Positions 17,300-26,147 of a stretch of 48,401 nt of DNA are shown in pieces. Each line of letters begins with the position of its first letter. Within the stretch, counting starts at the first letter, position 1. Both the position numbers and the translations under genes were made by a program. Location: positions 1 through 48,401 of the forward strand of contig CAJUSJ010000024.1 in assembly GCA_910588865.1 (NCBI GenBank), written 5' to 3'. The notes under the pieces are model-generated. The model had not been told where the DNA came from, ran no database searches, and saw nothing but the letters and a program-made list of their open reading frames with translations. Origin of the DNA: an uncultured Lachnospiraceae bacterium. GTDB taxonomy: Bacteria; Bacillota; Clostridia; Lachnospirales; Lachnospiraceae.

Positions 17300-18763
17300 C
17301 TACATCTTCTCTCCGGGGATCACAGGCACAGCATCCTTTGGAACAGGGCAGAAATACCCCTTGTAGCGCTTCATCTTTTTCTCATATTCCTCCTTTGCCG
17401 CCTGGAGAAGCTCCGGCTTCTCAATCAGGTCCACAGCCGCGGCGGCAAGGACCTTTCCAGCCAGGAGAGCCCCTTTGTGGGCCATAGAAGTACGCCCGCA
17501 GGACACATTCTGCCAGGAATGTCCGGGAGACTGGGACGGAAAGGTAGCGGTGTTGATCTGGGCCGTGGGCACACACCAGCTTACGTCTCCCACGTCCGTG
17601 GAACCCATGCGCGGTTTTTCGGAATAGAAATAAGGGATCAGGAAATCGTTGACAGCTTTTGTGCCGTGGCAGGATTTCTCGTCCACAAACTCGTAGATCT
17701 CCTGGCTCTCGCCGGTAGCTTCTCCCGGAAGGTCAGGGGACTTCATCTCCACGGAATCATACAGGGCCTGGGCCAGTTTTAATTCTTCTTCCGTGTAAAC
17801 GGGCAGGTCAATCTGGTCAAAGTTCTCCCACAGAAGGGATTCCAGGACCTTGTTGGGAACCGTGTTTGAGCAGCCGTCTACAAAGCGCTTCTCCATGACC
17901 GTGTCCGTCATCATGGCAGCGGCCTGGGCAATACGGTCCACTCTCTCCTGAAGGGCCATGGCGTCCCGGGCCCAGATGGAACGGACCATATAGAGCACCT
18001 GGGCTCTGGGCTGCACCACATTGGGGGAATCCCCTCCGGCGTCTGTGATGGAGTAATGGATCCTGGCAGTGTCCGGCATATGTTCCCTTAAAAACTGGAC
18101 GCCGATGTTCATCAGTTCCACCGCGTCAAGGGCGGAACGGCCCAGCTCCGGGGCCCCTGCCGCGTGAGACGCCACGCCCGTAAATTTGTACTCTGTCTGG
18201 ATACAGGTGTTGCAGGTCCCGGAGGTCACCTGGTTTACATCCGACGGATGCCAGGTGAGGGCCGCGTCGCACTCCCCAAAGATCCCGTCTCTGGCCATAA
18301 ACGCCTTGGTGGCAGCCCCCTCTTCTCCGGGACAGCCGTAGAGGATCACCGTTCCGCTGCCCTCCCCCTTGTCCTGTAAATATTTTTTCACCGCGAACGC
18401 CGCGGCCATGGCGCCTGCTCCCAGCAGGTTGTGGCCGCAGCCGTGACCATTGCCATTGGGCTCAAGCTCTTTTCTTACAGGGGACCCTGGCTCCTGGGAC
18501 AAGCCTGTCAGCGCGTCGTACTCCGCCAGGATGCCGATCACCGGCTTACCGGAACCATAGGAAGCCCGGAACGCGGTTTCGATATTGTCAAAAGGCTTCT
18601 CCACCGAAAATCCCTCTTCCCGCAGCACCTTGGCAAAGAGCTCACCTGACTTGAACTCCCTCAGAGACAGCTCCGCGTAGCCCCATATCTGATCCGACGT
18701 GCTGATGATCACAGGGGCCTTTTCATCAATATAAGACAAGAGCTTCTTTTTTTCTTCTGTCAT
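17300..18763 (-). CDS. M20 family metallo-peptidase/amidohydrolase (AbgB-like)
   Basis: A cytoplasmic zinc amidohydrolase related to AbgB, the p-aminobenzoyl-glutamate hydrolase subunit. Seen in the 487 residues: the first metal motif in GILAEYDALTGLSQ, NGNGHGCGHNLLGAGAMAAA, the catalytic Glu region LYGCPGEEGAATKAFMAR, a dimerisation-domain stretch from TCIQTEYKFTGVASHAAG, and a C-terminal metal ligand region with SWCVPTAQ and PGHSWQ. The ATG at 18763 follows GGAGG; an in-frame ATG four codons earlier is less well placed. The gene follows a symporter gene by 42 nt, suggesting uptake and hydrolysis of an amino-acid conjugate, but the substrate is not shown. Confidence 0.88.
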   Translation of the reverse strand: MTEEKKKLLSYIDEKAPVIISTSDQIWGYAELSLREFKSGELFAKVLREEGFSVEKPFDNIETAFRASYGSGKPVIGILAEYDALTGLSQEPGSPVRKELEPNGNGHGCGHNLLGAGAMAAAFAVKKYLQDKGEGSGTVILYGCPGEEGAATKAFMARDGIFGECDAALTWHPSDVNQVTSGTCNTCIQTEYKFTGVASHAAGAPELGRSALDAVELMNIGVQFLREHMPDTARIHYSITDAGGDSPNVVQPRAQVLYMVRSIWARDAMALQERVDRIAQAAAMMTDTVMEKRFVDGCSNTVPNKVLESLLWENFDQIDLPVYTEEELKLAQALYDSVEMKSPDLPGEATGESQEIYEFVDEKSCHGTKAVNDFLIPYFYSEKPRMGSTDVGDVSWCVPTAQINTATFPSQSPGHSWQNVSCGRTSMAHKGALLAGKVLAAAAVDLIEKPELLQAAKEEYEKKMKRYKGYFCPVPKDAVPVIPGEKM

Positions 18764-18796
18764 GTTTTCCTCCATTCTTTGTACGGCATTTTATAG

Positions 18797-18826
18797 ATTA
18801 TATCATCAATCCTCCTGGCTTTGCAA
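18797..18826 (-). promoter_or_regulatory. Probable promoter of the M20 peptidase gene
   Basis: On the minus strand TTGCAA (18821-18826) and a perfect TATAAT (18797-18802) are 18 nt apart. The -35 lies inside the last codons of the upstream symporter gene, so the peptidase could be transcribed both from here and by read-through. Confidence 0.55.
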
Positions 18827-20197
18827 CCTTCTTTCAAAAGAGTTCCTGTTGTAGATCTCCTCATTGAGAAGTCCTTCGCTCTTGGCCACACAGATGCTGG
18901 TGACCGCGTCGCCTACCACATTGAGGGCTGTCACCAGCATCTCGATGGGGCGGTTAATGGCCAGGATCAGGGAATACGCCAGCAGAGCGCCTTCATTTAC
19001 AAAGCCCACACCGGACAGGATGGTAAACAGGACAATGGCTCCCGCTCCCGGTGCCGCGGGGGTTCCCGCTGACGCGATGAGGGCCAAAAGCGCTACCACC
19101 ACAAGCTGGGTAGGGCTGATATCATAGCCGGCGCACCCGGCGATAAACACGGTGGCAATAACCTGCATGATCGCGGTTCCGTTCATGTTGATGGTCATGC
19201 CCAAGGGAAGGACAAAGGAGGAGATGGTTTCATCTACGCCGAACCCTTGTGTGCAGGTCTGATAATTCAGGGGAAGGGTGGCCGCGCTGGAGGAGGTGGA
19301 AAATCCAAATACCGCCACATTGCTTATTTTTTTCAAGAAGATGATGGGATTGAGCCCGGCTCCAAAAGCCACCACCATGGGATAGCCGATGATCAAAAAC
19401 ACCAGGAGCATGGACACTGCCACCACCATGTAAGCCAGGGCGGGCTTTAAATAGTTGATGCCATAGGTGGCAAAGGTTCTTGTAAGGAGCACAAAAACAC
19501 CGAAGGGAGCGAACTTAGTGACTACATAATTTAGGAACACTACCACCACATCGTTGACTTCTTTGATCAAGGTTCTTAAGGTCCTGGTCTTCTCCTGGCC
19601 CAGGGCGTTCATGGAAAGGCCCAGGCAGACCGCCACAAACACAACCGCCAGGACCGCGGTATTGTTGCCAAAGGCGGTGATGATGTTGGCCGGAACCGCG
19701 TTGAGGATCACATTCATGGGATTGGCCCCCGTGGACCCCTGGCTTTCGGCAAGTCCCTCCACCTGAATATTAAAAAGTCCCCCATTGTAAGCCATGGTGC
19801 CCGCGACACATGCCAGGATCAGGGCAAAAAAAGAGCAGATAAGAAACCAGCCAATGGTCTTGGCGGAAATGCGCCCCAAAGTCCTGGTATCTGATATCTG
19901 CCCTATAGCGAGAGTGATGGATGTAAACACCATCGGCACGATAACCAACTGGAGAGAACGGATAAAAAGCTGCCCGATCAAATAGAAAATACCGAGAGCG
20001 CTTTCAGCTCCCTGGGCCGTGACATCCTGAAATAAAATACGGTTAACCCCGTTCCAGACCGCTTCGTGGCCGGAACTGTTAAGAGTCTCTCTGAGAAACA
20101 TCATTAACATACCAGCGGCAAGGCCGCATACAAGGGAAATTCCCATCTTCTTTGCCAATGAACCTGCTCCTGCTGACTGCTTTCTTTTCTTTTCCAT
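18806..20197 (-). CDS. Dicarboxylate/amino acid:cation symporter (DAACS family)
   Basis: A secondary transporter of the glutamate/dicarboxylate/cystine family, 463 residues with eight or so membrane segments plus re-entrant loops. The family hallmarks are FSTSSSAATLPLNYQ (serine-rich re-entrant loop), the substrate/ion-site helix around GMTINMNGTAIMQV, and ASAGTPAAPGAGAIVL. It most resembles the TcyP/YhcL cystine-type or DctA-type members, which cannot be separated by eye. The ATG at 20197 has AAGGAG upstream; the frame is open further up but runs into the promoter. Confidence 0.9.
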   Translation of the reverse strand: MEKKRKQSAGAGSLAKKMGISLVCGLAAGMLMMFLRETLNSSGHEAVWNGVNRILFQDVTAQGAESALGIFYLIGQLFIRSLQLVIVPMVFTSITLAIGQISDTRTLGRISAKTIGWFLICSFFALILACVAGTMAYNGGLFNIQVEGLAESQGSTGANPMNVILNAVPANIITAFGNNTAVLAVVFVAVCLGLSMNALGQEKTRTLRTLIKEVNDVVVVFLNYVVTKFAPFGVFVLLTRTFATYGINYLKPALAYMVVAVSMLLVFLIIGYPMVVAFGAGLNPIIFLKKISNVAVFGFSTSSSAATLPLNYQTCTQGFGVDETISSFVLPLGMTINMNGTAIMQVIATVFIAGCAGYDISPTQLVVVALLALIASAGTPAAPGAGAIVLFTILSGVGFVNEGALLAYSLILAINRPIEMLVTALNVVGDAVTSICVAKSEGLLNEEIYNRNSFERRLQSQED

Positions 20198-20233
20198 GTG
20201 CTTTCTCCTTATCTTTTTATCCAAATCTGTCAG

Positions 20234-20261
20234 ATTATACCACAAGATTCTGATTTTGTAA
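20234..20261 (-). promoter_or_regulatory. Promoter of the symporter gene
   Basis: On the minus strand TTACAA (20256-20261) and TATAAT (20234-20239) are 16 nt apart. The promoter lies in the 158-nt gap between the divergent symporter and permease genes. Confidence 0.7.
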
Positions 20262-20355
20262 CCCCTTTTTTCAAAATTTTTGTATTTTGGGCAAAATCGC
20301 ACTTTGGCAGGATATTTTCATATTCTAAAGTATATTTTCATAACAGGAGTAAATT

Positions 20356-21741
20356 ATGTTAGAAACCGCAACCGTTCTGACTCCTCTCCACTATCTGTAT
20401 CTGGCGGGAGTCATTGTGATCCTTACTGTGATGGTCATGCGCAAAGACACGCCGGCTGTGTGCATTGGTTTTCTCTTTCTTCTGGGCATGGCAGGGGTGG
20501 GAACCGTCATAGGCGGCATCCAGACCGTCTTCAACGCCATGCTCTACGCGGCAAAGGAGTTCATGGAGGTGATCGCCACCATCGCTCTGGTGACAGCTCT
20601 CTCAAAGGCATTGAGCGATTTAGGAAGCGACTATCTTCTGATGAAGCCCATGTCCCGGGTTATGAAGACCCCCTCACTCACCTGGTGGATCCTGGGATTC
20701 ACCATGCTTTTGTTCTCCCTGTTTTTATGGCCTTCCCCGTCAGTGGCCCTGGTGGGAGCCATCATGCTTCCTTTTGCGGTCAGGGCCGGTTTAAAGCCTC
20801 TGGCTGCCGCCATGGCCATGAACCTGTTCGGCCACGGTATTGCCCTCAGCTATGACGTGGTGATCCAGGGTGCCCCTGCCATCTCCGCGGCCTCCGCGGG
20901 CATCACTACCAGCCAGGTGCTTTCTGAGGGACGCCCTGTTTTCTGGATCATGGGTATCGCCACGGTAACTGCCGCCTTTTTGCTGAACCGGAAAAGTATG
21001 GCCGGGGCGGGGATTTCGGAACCACAGATCGGGGGGACAGAGCTTACCCAATCTTCTTCCCCCAGGCTTACCCGTCCTGCCCTTTTGCTGGCAGTGGCCA
21101 CGCCCCTGGCATTTCTGGCGGATATCGGAGCCATGCTGGTCTTTGATCTTCGGGGAGGGGAGGCCACCAGCATCGTGTCCGGAACCGCGGTTCTTCTCAT
21201 GTGCCTGGGAGCTGCCATGGCATATAAGAAAGATTCCTTAGAAAAGATCACCGGGTATCTGACAGAGGGTTTTCTCTTTGCCATACGGATCTTTGCCCCT
21301 GTTATCGCCATTGGAGCGTTCTTCTTCCTGGGCGGAGAAGGGATCTCAACCATCATGGGTGAAGTGGGAACAAAAGGCATCATGAACGACTGGGCTGTAT
21401 GGCTGGCCTCCCACGCGCCTCTGAACAAGTATCTGATTGCCGCCATCCAGATGGCCGTGGGAGCCCTGACTGGTCTTGACGGTTCTGGCTTTTCCGGCCT
21501 GCCTCTCACAGGAGCCTTGGCCAGCACCTTCGGGGCCGCTGTGGGAGCCTCCGTGCCTGTGCTGGCCGCCCTGGGACAGATCACGGCCATCTTTGTAGGC
21601 GGCGGTACCATCGTCCCATGGGGGCTGATCCCTGTGGCCGCCATCTGCGATGTCAGCCCCCTGGAGCTGGCGAGAAAGAACTTCCTTCCCGTTCTCATAG
21701 GATTTTTCTGCGCTTTCCTGGCAGCCTGTTTCCTCTTGTGA
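20356..21741 (+). CDS. Multi-spanning membrane permease, family not resolved
   Basis: A 461-residue, almost wholly hydrophobic protein with roughly eleven to twelve membrane segments. The pattern (long helices at 15-35, 40-60, 110-150, 190-205 and onward, with glycine-rich loops such as GHGIALSYDVVIQGAPAIS and TGLDGSGFSGLPLTGALA) is that of ion-transporter-superfamily carriers such as the gluconate, citrate or TRAP-large-subunit groups. I do not recognise the exact family. The SD is CAGGAG before the ATG. It is divergent from the symporter gene and 98 nt upstream of asnB, probably in one unit with it. Confidence 0.8.
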   Translation: MLETATVLTPLHYLYLAGVIVILTVMVMRKDTPAVCIGFLFLLGMAGVGTVIGGIQTVFNAMLYAAKEFMEVIATIALVTALSKALSDLGSDYLLMKPMSRVMKTPSLTWWILGFTMLLFSLFLWPSPSVALVGAIMLPFAVRAGLKPLAAAMAMNLFGHGIALSYDVVIQGAPAISAASAGITTSQVLSEGRPVFWIMGIATVTAAFLLNRKSMAGAGISEPQIGGTELTQSSSPRLTRPALLLAVATPLAFLADIGAMLVFDLRGGEATSIVSGTAVLLMCLGAAMAYKKDSLEKITGYLTEGFLFAIRIFAPVIAIGAFFFLGGEGISTIMGEVGTKGIMNDWAVWLASHAPLNKYLIAAIQMAVGALTGLDGSGFSGLPLTGALASTFGAAVGASVPVLAALGQITAIFVGGGTIVPWGLIPVAAICDVSPLELARKNFLPVLIGFFCAFLAACFLL

Positions 21742-21839
21742 GCCGGACCGGAAGCTTGCCCGCGGACCTGAACCCCAAAACCTGATACCGGGTCCTCTCT
21801 TGTGAGGGGCCGGGGACTTTCCTGAAAGGAGCTTAATGT

Positions 21840-23699
21840 ATGTGTGGAATTTCCGGATTTTTCCAGGCAAAACAGGATTACCTGAAAAAACGGTCATTTT
21901 ATGAGGGAATCCTTGAGTCCATGAACCTGGCTTTAAAACGGCGGGGACCAGATGACCAGGGAACCTTTCTCTCCTCCCACTTTGGACTTTCCCATGTCCG
22001 GCTGTCTATTGTGGATCTGGTGACAGGACATCAGCCCATGTTAAAAAAATCAGACAGCCATACCTGGGGGATCGTGTACAACGGGGAACTGTATAACACC
22101 GAAGAACTGCGAAAAGAACTCATAAGTCTGGGCTACTCCTTTGACACCACCAGCGACACGGAAGTGATCCTGTGCGCCTATCTGGAATATGGGCCGGATT
22201 TTGTCAAACAGCTAAACGGCATCTTCGCCATCGCCATCATGGACCAGGTAAATGACCGGCTGCTTCTGTACCGGGACCGGGCAGGGGTGAAGCCTCTGTT
22301 TTACAGTTCCCCCGGGGAGACCGTGGTCTTCTCTTCTGAGATCAAAGGGCTGTTCTGCTTTCCAGGCATCAGTCCTGTGCTGGACAGAGACGGGCTGAAC
22401 CAGGTCTTCAGCATCGGTCCTGCCAGAACCAGCGGCAACGGAGTGTTCCGGGGAGTAAAAGAAGTTCTTCCCGGCCACTATCTCATCTGTTCCCCGGAAG
22501 GAATCCGCCAGGAATGTTACTGGAAGCTGGAAAGCCATCCCCATGAGGACAGTTATGAGGAAACCGTGGAGAAAACCATGTTTCTGGTGGAGGATTCCAT
22601 CAGACGGCAGATGGTATCCGATGTCCCTATCTGTACCTTCCTGTCCGGAGGAATTGATTCCAGCCTGGTATCCTCCATCTGTGCCAGGGAACTGAAAAAG
22701 AAAAACAGGCAGCTTACCACCTTCTCCTTTGATTTTGTGGGAAATCAGCAAAACTTCAGGGCCAGCGCCTTCCAGCCCTCCCAGGACCGGCCCTTTGTAG
22801 AGCAGATGGTGTCCTACCTGGATTCGGACCACCATTTTCTGGAATGCGGCACCCAGGATCAGGCTGCGCTTCTGAAAGACTCGGTGATGGCTCACGACCT
22901 GCCTGCCATGGCGGATGTGGATTCCTCCATGCTGTACTTCTGCTCCCAGGTTCGTTCCTTCTGCAAAGTCGCTCTCACAGGGGAATGCGCGGACGAGATC
23001 TTCGGCGGATATCCATGGTTCCACAAAGAAGAGTGCTTTCTGGCCAACACCTTTCCCTGGACCATGGACTTAAAAGCCAGACAGGTGCTTTTATCCCATG
23101 ATTTTCTGCGGGAACTACGTATGGAGGAATATGTAAAACAGACTTACGAAGCCTCTCTCGCCCAGGTACCCTCTCTCGCGGGAGAGTCTCCCACAGAGGC
23201 CCGGCGCAGGCAGATCTCCTGGCTGAATCTTAAATGGTTTATGCAGACCCTCCTAAACCGCATGGACCGAACCAGCATGTACAGCGGCCTGGAGGCAAGA
23301 GTGCCCTTCGCGGACCACCGGATCATAGAATATGTCTGGAATGTGCCCTGGGAAATGAAAGCAAAGAACGGGGTTGTAAAAAATCTGCTGAGACAGGCGG
23401 GAGTTGGCAAGCTGCCCCGGGAGATCCTGTTTCGGAGAAAATCTCCCTATCCTAAGACCTATGACAGAGGGTACGAAGCGCTTTTGGCAAAGAAAGTCCG
23501 GGAGATTCTGGAGGACTCCTCTTCTCCTGTACTGAGATTCCTGGATAAAGAAAAGACGGAAAAATTTTTGACCAGTCCTTCTGACTACGGAAAGCCGTGG
23601 TACGGGCAGCTGATGGCAGCTCCACAGATGATGGCTTATGTGATTCAGATTGATCACTGGCTGAGGACTTATAAGGTGGAGGTCCTGTCTGGTATCTGA
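21840..23699 (+). CDS. asnB: Asparagine synthase (glutamine-hydrolysing)
   Basis: Makes asparagine from aspartate, ATP and glutamine. The 619 residues start MCGISGF, so Cys2 is free as the glutaminase nucleophile, followed by class II amidotransferase motifs (RRGPDDQG, HVRLSIVD, YNGELYN, SDTEVIL). The synthetase half has the PP-loop SGGIDSSLVSS, TGECADEIFGGYPWF, and the C-terminal LLNRMDRTSMYSGLEARVPFAD. AAAGGAG lies 9 nt before the ATG. No clear terminator follows. Confidence 0.96.
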   Translation: MCGISGFFQAKQDYLKKRSFYEGILESMNLALKRRGPDDQGTFLSSHFGLSHVRLSIVDLVTGHQPMLKKSDSHTWGIVYNGELYNTEELRKELISLGYSFDTTSDTEVILCAYLEYGPDFVKQLNGIFAIAIMDQVNDRLLLYRDRAGVKPLFYSSPGETVVFSSEIKGLFCFPGISPVLDRDGLNQVFSIGPARTSGNGVFRGVKEVLPGHYLICSPEGIRQECYWKLESHPHEDSYEETVEKTMFLVEDSIRRQMVSDVPICTFLSGGIDSSLVSSICARELKKKNRQLTTFSFDFVGNQQNFRASAFQPSQDRPFVEQMVSYLDSDHHFLECGTQDQAALLKDSVMAHDLPAMADVDSSMLYFCSQVRSFCKVALTGECADEIFGGYPWFHKEECFLANTFPWTMDLKARQVLLSHDFLRELRMEEYVKQTYEASLAQVPSLAGESPTEARRRQISWLNLKWFMQTLLNRMDRTSMYSGLEARVPFADHRIIEYVWNVPWEMKAKNGVVKNLLRQAGVGKLPREILFRRKSPYPKTYDRGYEALLAKKVREILEDSSSPVLRFLDKEKTEKFLTSPSDYGKPWYGQLMAAPQMMAYVIQIDHWLRTYKVEVLSGI

Positions 23700-23815
23700 T
23701 ACCGCCCCACAGGCCATGCCCCGGCGCTGAGTCTTCACAGCCCCATGCCCCGCCGCCGGCACCATCATGAGATTCAGCAGGGGAGGCTCTTCCCCCTACT
23801 CGCCGTGCCGGGGCG

Positions 23816-23831
23816 GGGCCGCTTTAGCGGC
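23816..23831. repeat. 6-bp perfect hairpin between asnB and the PAS gene
   Basis: GGCCGC-TTTA-GCGGCC lies in the GC-rich 193-nt gap between the convergent asnB and PAS genes. No U tract follows on either strand. Another imperfect hairpin (GGGGAGG..TTCCCC) is near 23780. These may be weak or factor-dependent ends of the two transcripts. I see no gene in this gap. Confidence 0.4.
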
Positions 23832-23892
23832 CATATTCCTCTCCGCCCGTGTATATAAAAAGGGGGGCTGTGCCCGCAGGGAAGCCGCGCTT

Positions 23893-24267
23893 TCAGAGAA
23901 ACTGATAAAGCCCTTTGGTCTCCCGGTTCCGGTACTCATGTTTTTCATAGTATCCGATTAAATTCCCCTTCTCATCACGAAGGGCTACCATGTACACGTC
24001 TTTATTTTCCTTCTCATTATAGAACGTATAGATCATATTGTGGTCTTCGCTCTCCTCAAACCAGGCCAGGATCTTCTGGATCATCTCCTGGGACTTGGCG
24101 GTATGACATCCCATAAGGCTTTTTCCCACCAGGTCTGCCCCGCCCTGCTTGGCATATCTGGCCGCTGCCCCTGGGTTCATGTAGATGATCTGGTGATCTA
24201 AGTCGCATATGACTACAGGACAGGAATCCTGATCAATAATGCTTTTAAAAAATACCGGTAATTCCAT
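23893..24267 (-). CDS. Single PAS-domain protein
   Basis: A 124-residue protein that is essentially one PAS sensor fold: DQDSCPVVICDLDHQIIYMNPGAAARYA at the start, GKSLMGCHTAKSQEMIQKIL in the middle, and MVALRDEKGNLIGYYEKHEYR at the end. No output domain is attached. It may sense a small ligand or redox state and act on a partner. The start is set by the overlap TGATG with the tautomerase gene (its ATG shares one base with that stop codon), with GGGGGG as SD. It is the last gene of the GH27-zinc ribbon-tautomerase-PAS set. Confidence 0.82.
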   Translation of the reverse strand: MELPVFFKSIIDQDSCPVVICDLDHQIIYMNPGAAARYAKQGGADLVGKSLMGCHTAKSQEMIQKILAWFEESEDHNMIYTFYNEKENKDVYMVALRDEKGNLIGYYEKHEYRNRETKGLYQFL

Positions 24268-24608
24268 CAAAAATTCCCCCCGTTCCATCCCCAATCGGAC
24301 ACAGGGTGATAGGTAACATAGACCGAAGAGCCGGGGATGCCCAGTTCTTCTTCCAGTATCCGGCAGATCTTTGCCGTCATGCTGTTATAGTCAGAGGGCG
24401 AAGCGCTGCCATAGAGGCTTACGGATACATAGGCCCCCTTTTCCAGCTTCTTTCCAGCCATCCACAGGTCATAATCGCTTTCGATTCCCACCATCAGATA
24501 ATTCTCTGTCTTGTGAAGGGTGGAGATGGCCTGGCCTAACTTTGCCTTGATCTGTTCCTTTTTCTCTTTTGTCACAGGTACTGTGATTTTTGAATCAATA
24601 AACGGCAT
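24267..24608 (-). CDS. MIF/tautomerase-superfamily protein
   Basis: The 113-residue protein begins MPFIDSK, which leaves Pro as the first residue after Met removal, the catalytic base of tautomerases. The MIF-like pattern continues with YLMVGIESDYDLWMAG, AYVSVSLYGSA and a C-terminal SSVYVTYHPVSDWGWNGGNF. At about 113 residues it is MIF-size rather than the short 4-oxalocrotonate tautomerase type. The ATG at 24608 has AGGAGG in front; the frame is open upstream but inside the zinc-ribbon gene. The substrate is unknown. It is coupled to the PAS gene downstream. Confidence 0.9.
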   Translation of the reverse strand: MPFIDSKITVPVTKEKKEQIKAKLGQAISTLHKTENYLMVGIESDYDLWMAGKKLEKGAYVSVSLYGSASPSDYNSMTAKICRILEEELGIPGSSVYVTYHPVSDWGWNGGNF

Positions 24609-24633
24609 ATCAAAACCTCCTGATCTTATATAG

Positions 24634-24840
24634 TTAGTGCTGAAACAATGTACAGCCCATGTTTTTAAAATAAACGATCTTTTTTTCCAGATCCTGCCTG
24701 GTGACTTCAAAGCTTTCCGCCAGACAGTCCAGACAAAAGTATACCTGGCTTCCGCGGTTCACAAGCTTTTTTGTGGCTCCGATCTCATCCGCTGTCACTT
24801 TAACGCCGCAGCGTCCGCAGCGCTGGTTTTCTTCTGACAT
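24634..24840 (-). CDS. Small zinc-ribbon protein
   Basis: A 68-residue protein with two Cys pairs, CGRC near residue 8 and CLDC near residue 36, spaced to bind one zinc ion, and a basic, helical C-terminal half. The SD is GGAGGAGG. It lies 14 nt after the alpha-galactosidase gene and 25 nt before the tautomerase start, so it is co-transcribed with both. No function can be assigned. Confidence 0.8.
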   Translation of the reverse strand: MSEENQRCGRCGVKVTADEIGATKKLVNRGSQVYFCLDCLAESFEVTRQDLEKKIVYFKNMGCTLFQH

Positions 24841-24854
24841 ATCCTCCTCCCCGG

Positions 24855-26045
24855 TCAGTCTCCGAACTCCGCGAGGCGGCAGACAAACAGTCTGCAGTCA
24901 TGACCCGGGACAGACACGATGTGGTAGTCTCTCTTCACTCCCAGATGCTCTCCTGTAAACACGTCTCTCATGTCAAATCCGTAACCTGAGGAATAAGGAA
25001 CACCGGCATCCGCGAAGATACAGCCGAGCTCTCTCTCCTCGTCAAACAGGTTATAGTAGGCGATAACAAATTCATTGCCGGACAGGTGTTTGATAAAGGT
25101 GAACAGCTGATCCTTCACCGCCCGAAGAGGCTCCACCGCATTTTCACGGTCCTCCTCCGGCACCATAACACTCCTTTTTCCCACCAGATAAGGAGGCCTG
25201 CATTCCTCATCCTGATCAATCCGGATCAATTCCTTGTTCAGCAGAAGCTCCCTCATCTCAGGTTTCAGGCAGCGGATGTCAGCTCCCATGATCAGCGGCA
25301 CTCCCGCGAGACACCACAGTGAAAACTGCATCCGGTATTCCCCGTCCGTGCATGGCTTTCCGATCGCCACGTTGCCCTGATTGTACATGCCTACGGTGAG
25401 CATGTCCATGTCATTGTAGCAGTATGGACCTGACTGGCTTAAATGTTCCAGCTGAGACTGGAAGATTCCCATAAATGAGCGGAAATTATCAAAAATGTCG
25501 CCGGTGGACCGGTAGGTGTGGGCTCCGATGGAGCGCATCCAATCCCATGACTGGTGATGTCCCCAGTTGCACGCGGCAAAGCAGATCTCCCTTCCTGTGG
25601 CCTTGAGGGCCATGCTCATGGTATGATACCGGTTCACACAGTCCGCGTTCTTGGGAAAGTTGCAGTAGTCGTATTTGAGATAGTCTATGCCCCACTGGGC
25701 AAACAGCTTCGCGTCCTGGAATTCATGGTCATAGCTGGATGGATACCCGGCACAGGTAAGAATCCCGGCGCAGGAATACATGCCGAACTTCAGCCCTTTT
25801 TCATGGACGTAATCAGCCACCGCTTTCATGCCGTGAGGAAATTTCTCCGGATCAGGAACCAGATTGCCCTCCCTGTCCCGCTCTTTTAAGGACCAGCAGT
25901 CGTCGATCACCAGATATTCATATCCCGCATCCAGGTATCCCTGCTCTGCCATGGTGTCCGCGATCTGGCGGATCAGGTTCTCATCAATATCCTTGCCAAA
26001 AGTATTCCATGAATTCCACCCCATAGGCGGCTTTGCTGCTATCAT
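24855..26045 (-). CDS. Alpha-galactosidase, glycoside hydrolase family 27
   Basis: Removes terminal alpha-linked galactose from oligosaccharides or glycoconjugates. The 396 residues begin with the GH27 hallmark PPMGWNSWNTF and continue YLVIDDCW, KFGMYSCAG, and the nucleophile Asp in YLKYDYC. The acid/base Asp is expected in the RSTGDIFDNF region and a beta-sandwich C-terminal domain follows. No signal peptide is seen, so it acts inside the cell on imported sugars. The ATG at 26045 has GAGGAGG 8 nt upstream; the frame extends 14 codons further. Neighbouring glgX suggests a glycan-storage or utilisation setting. Confidence 0.94.
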   Translation of the reverse strand: MIAAKPPMGWNSWNTFGKDIDENLIRQIADTMAEQGYLDAGYEYLVIDDCWSLKERDREGNLVPDPEKFPHGMKAVADYVHEKGLKFGMYSCAGILTCAGYPSSYDHEFQDAKLFAQWGIDYLKYDYCNFPKNADCVNRYHTMSMALKATGREICFAACNWGHHQSWDWMRSIGAHTYRSTGDIFDNFRSFMGIFQSQLEHLSQSGPYCYNDMDMLTVGMYNQGNVAIGKPCTDGEYRMQFSLWCLAGVPLIMGADIRCLKPEMRELLLNKELIRIDQDEECRPPYLVGKRSVMVPEEDRENAVEPLRAVKDQLFTFIKHLSGNEFVIAYYNLFDEERELGCIFADAGVPYSSGYGFDMRDVFTGEHLGVKRDYHIVSVPGHDCRLFVCRLAEFGD

Positions 26046-26082
26046 ATCTGTTTCCTCCTCGTCAGCTGACATTATTATCCCA

Positions 26083-26111
26083 ATCATATATCAGGACAGA
26101 GCGGCTGTAAA
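26083..26111 (-). promoter_or_regulatory. Promoter of the alpha-galactosidase gene set
   Basis: On the minus strand TTTACA (26106-26111) and TATGAT (26083-26088) are 17 nt apart. It sits in the about 100-nt gap after the subtilisin gene, with a leader of about 30 nt to the ATG. Confidence 0.6.
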
Positions 26112-26147
26112 TAGACTTTTGTCCACTAAGGCATAGAAAAATAGCAT

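Noticed and set aside
20281..20340. Promoter for the plus-strand permease (TTGGCA near 20302)
   Set aside because: No -10 box of fair quality at the right distance; a promoter must exist here but I cannot place it.
20850..21698. 282-codon minus-strand frame inside the permease gene
   Set aside because: Antisense to a hydrophobic membrane protein with a good SD; rich in Pro, Arg and Ala as expected for a shadow frame.
21786..21810. GC-rich hairpin between the permease gene and asnB
   Set aside because: Stem is interrupted and no U tract follows; too weak to call a terminator or leader element.
22212..23024. 270-codon minus-strand frame opposite asnB
   Set aside because: Covers the amidotransferase and PP-loop coding region of asnB, which is clearly the real gene.
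23767..23961. 64-codon plus-strand frame after asnB
   Set aside because: No usable SD, Arg/Gly/Ser-rich, and it overlaps the end of the PAS gene.
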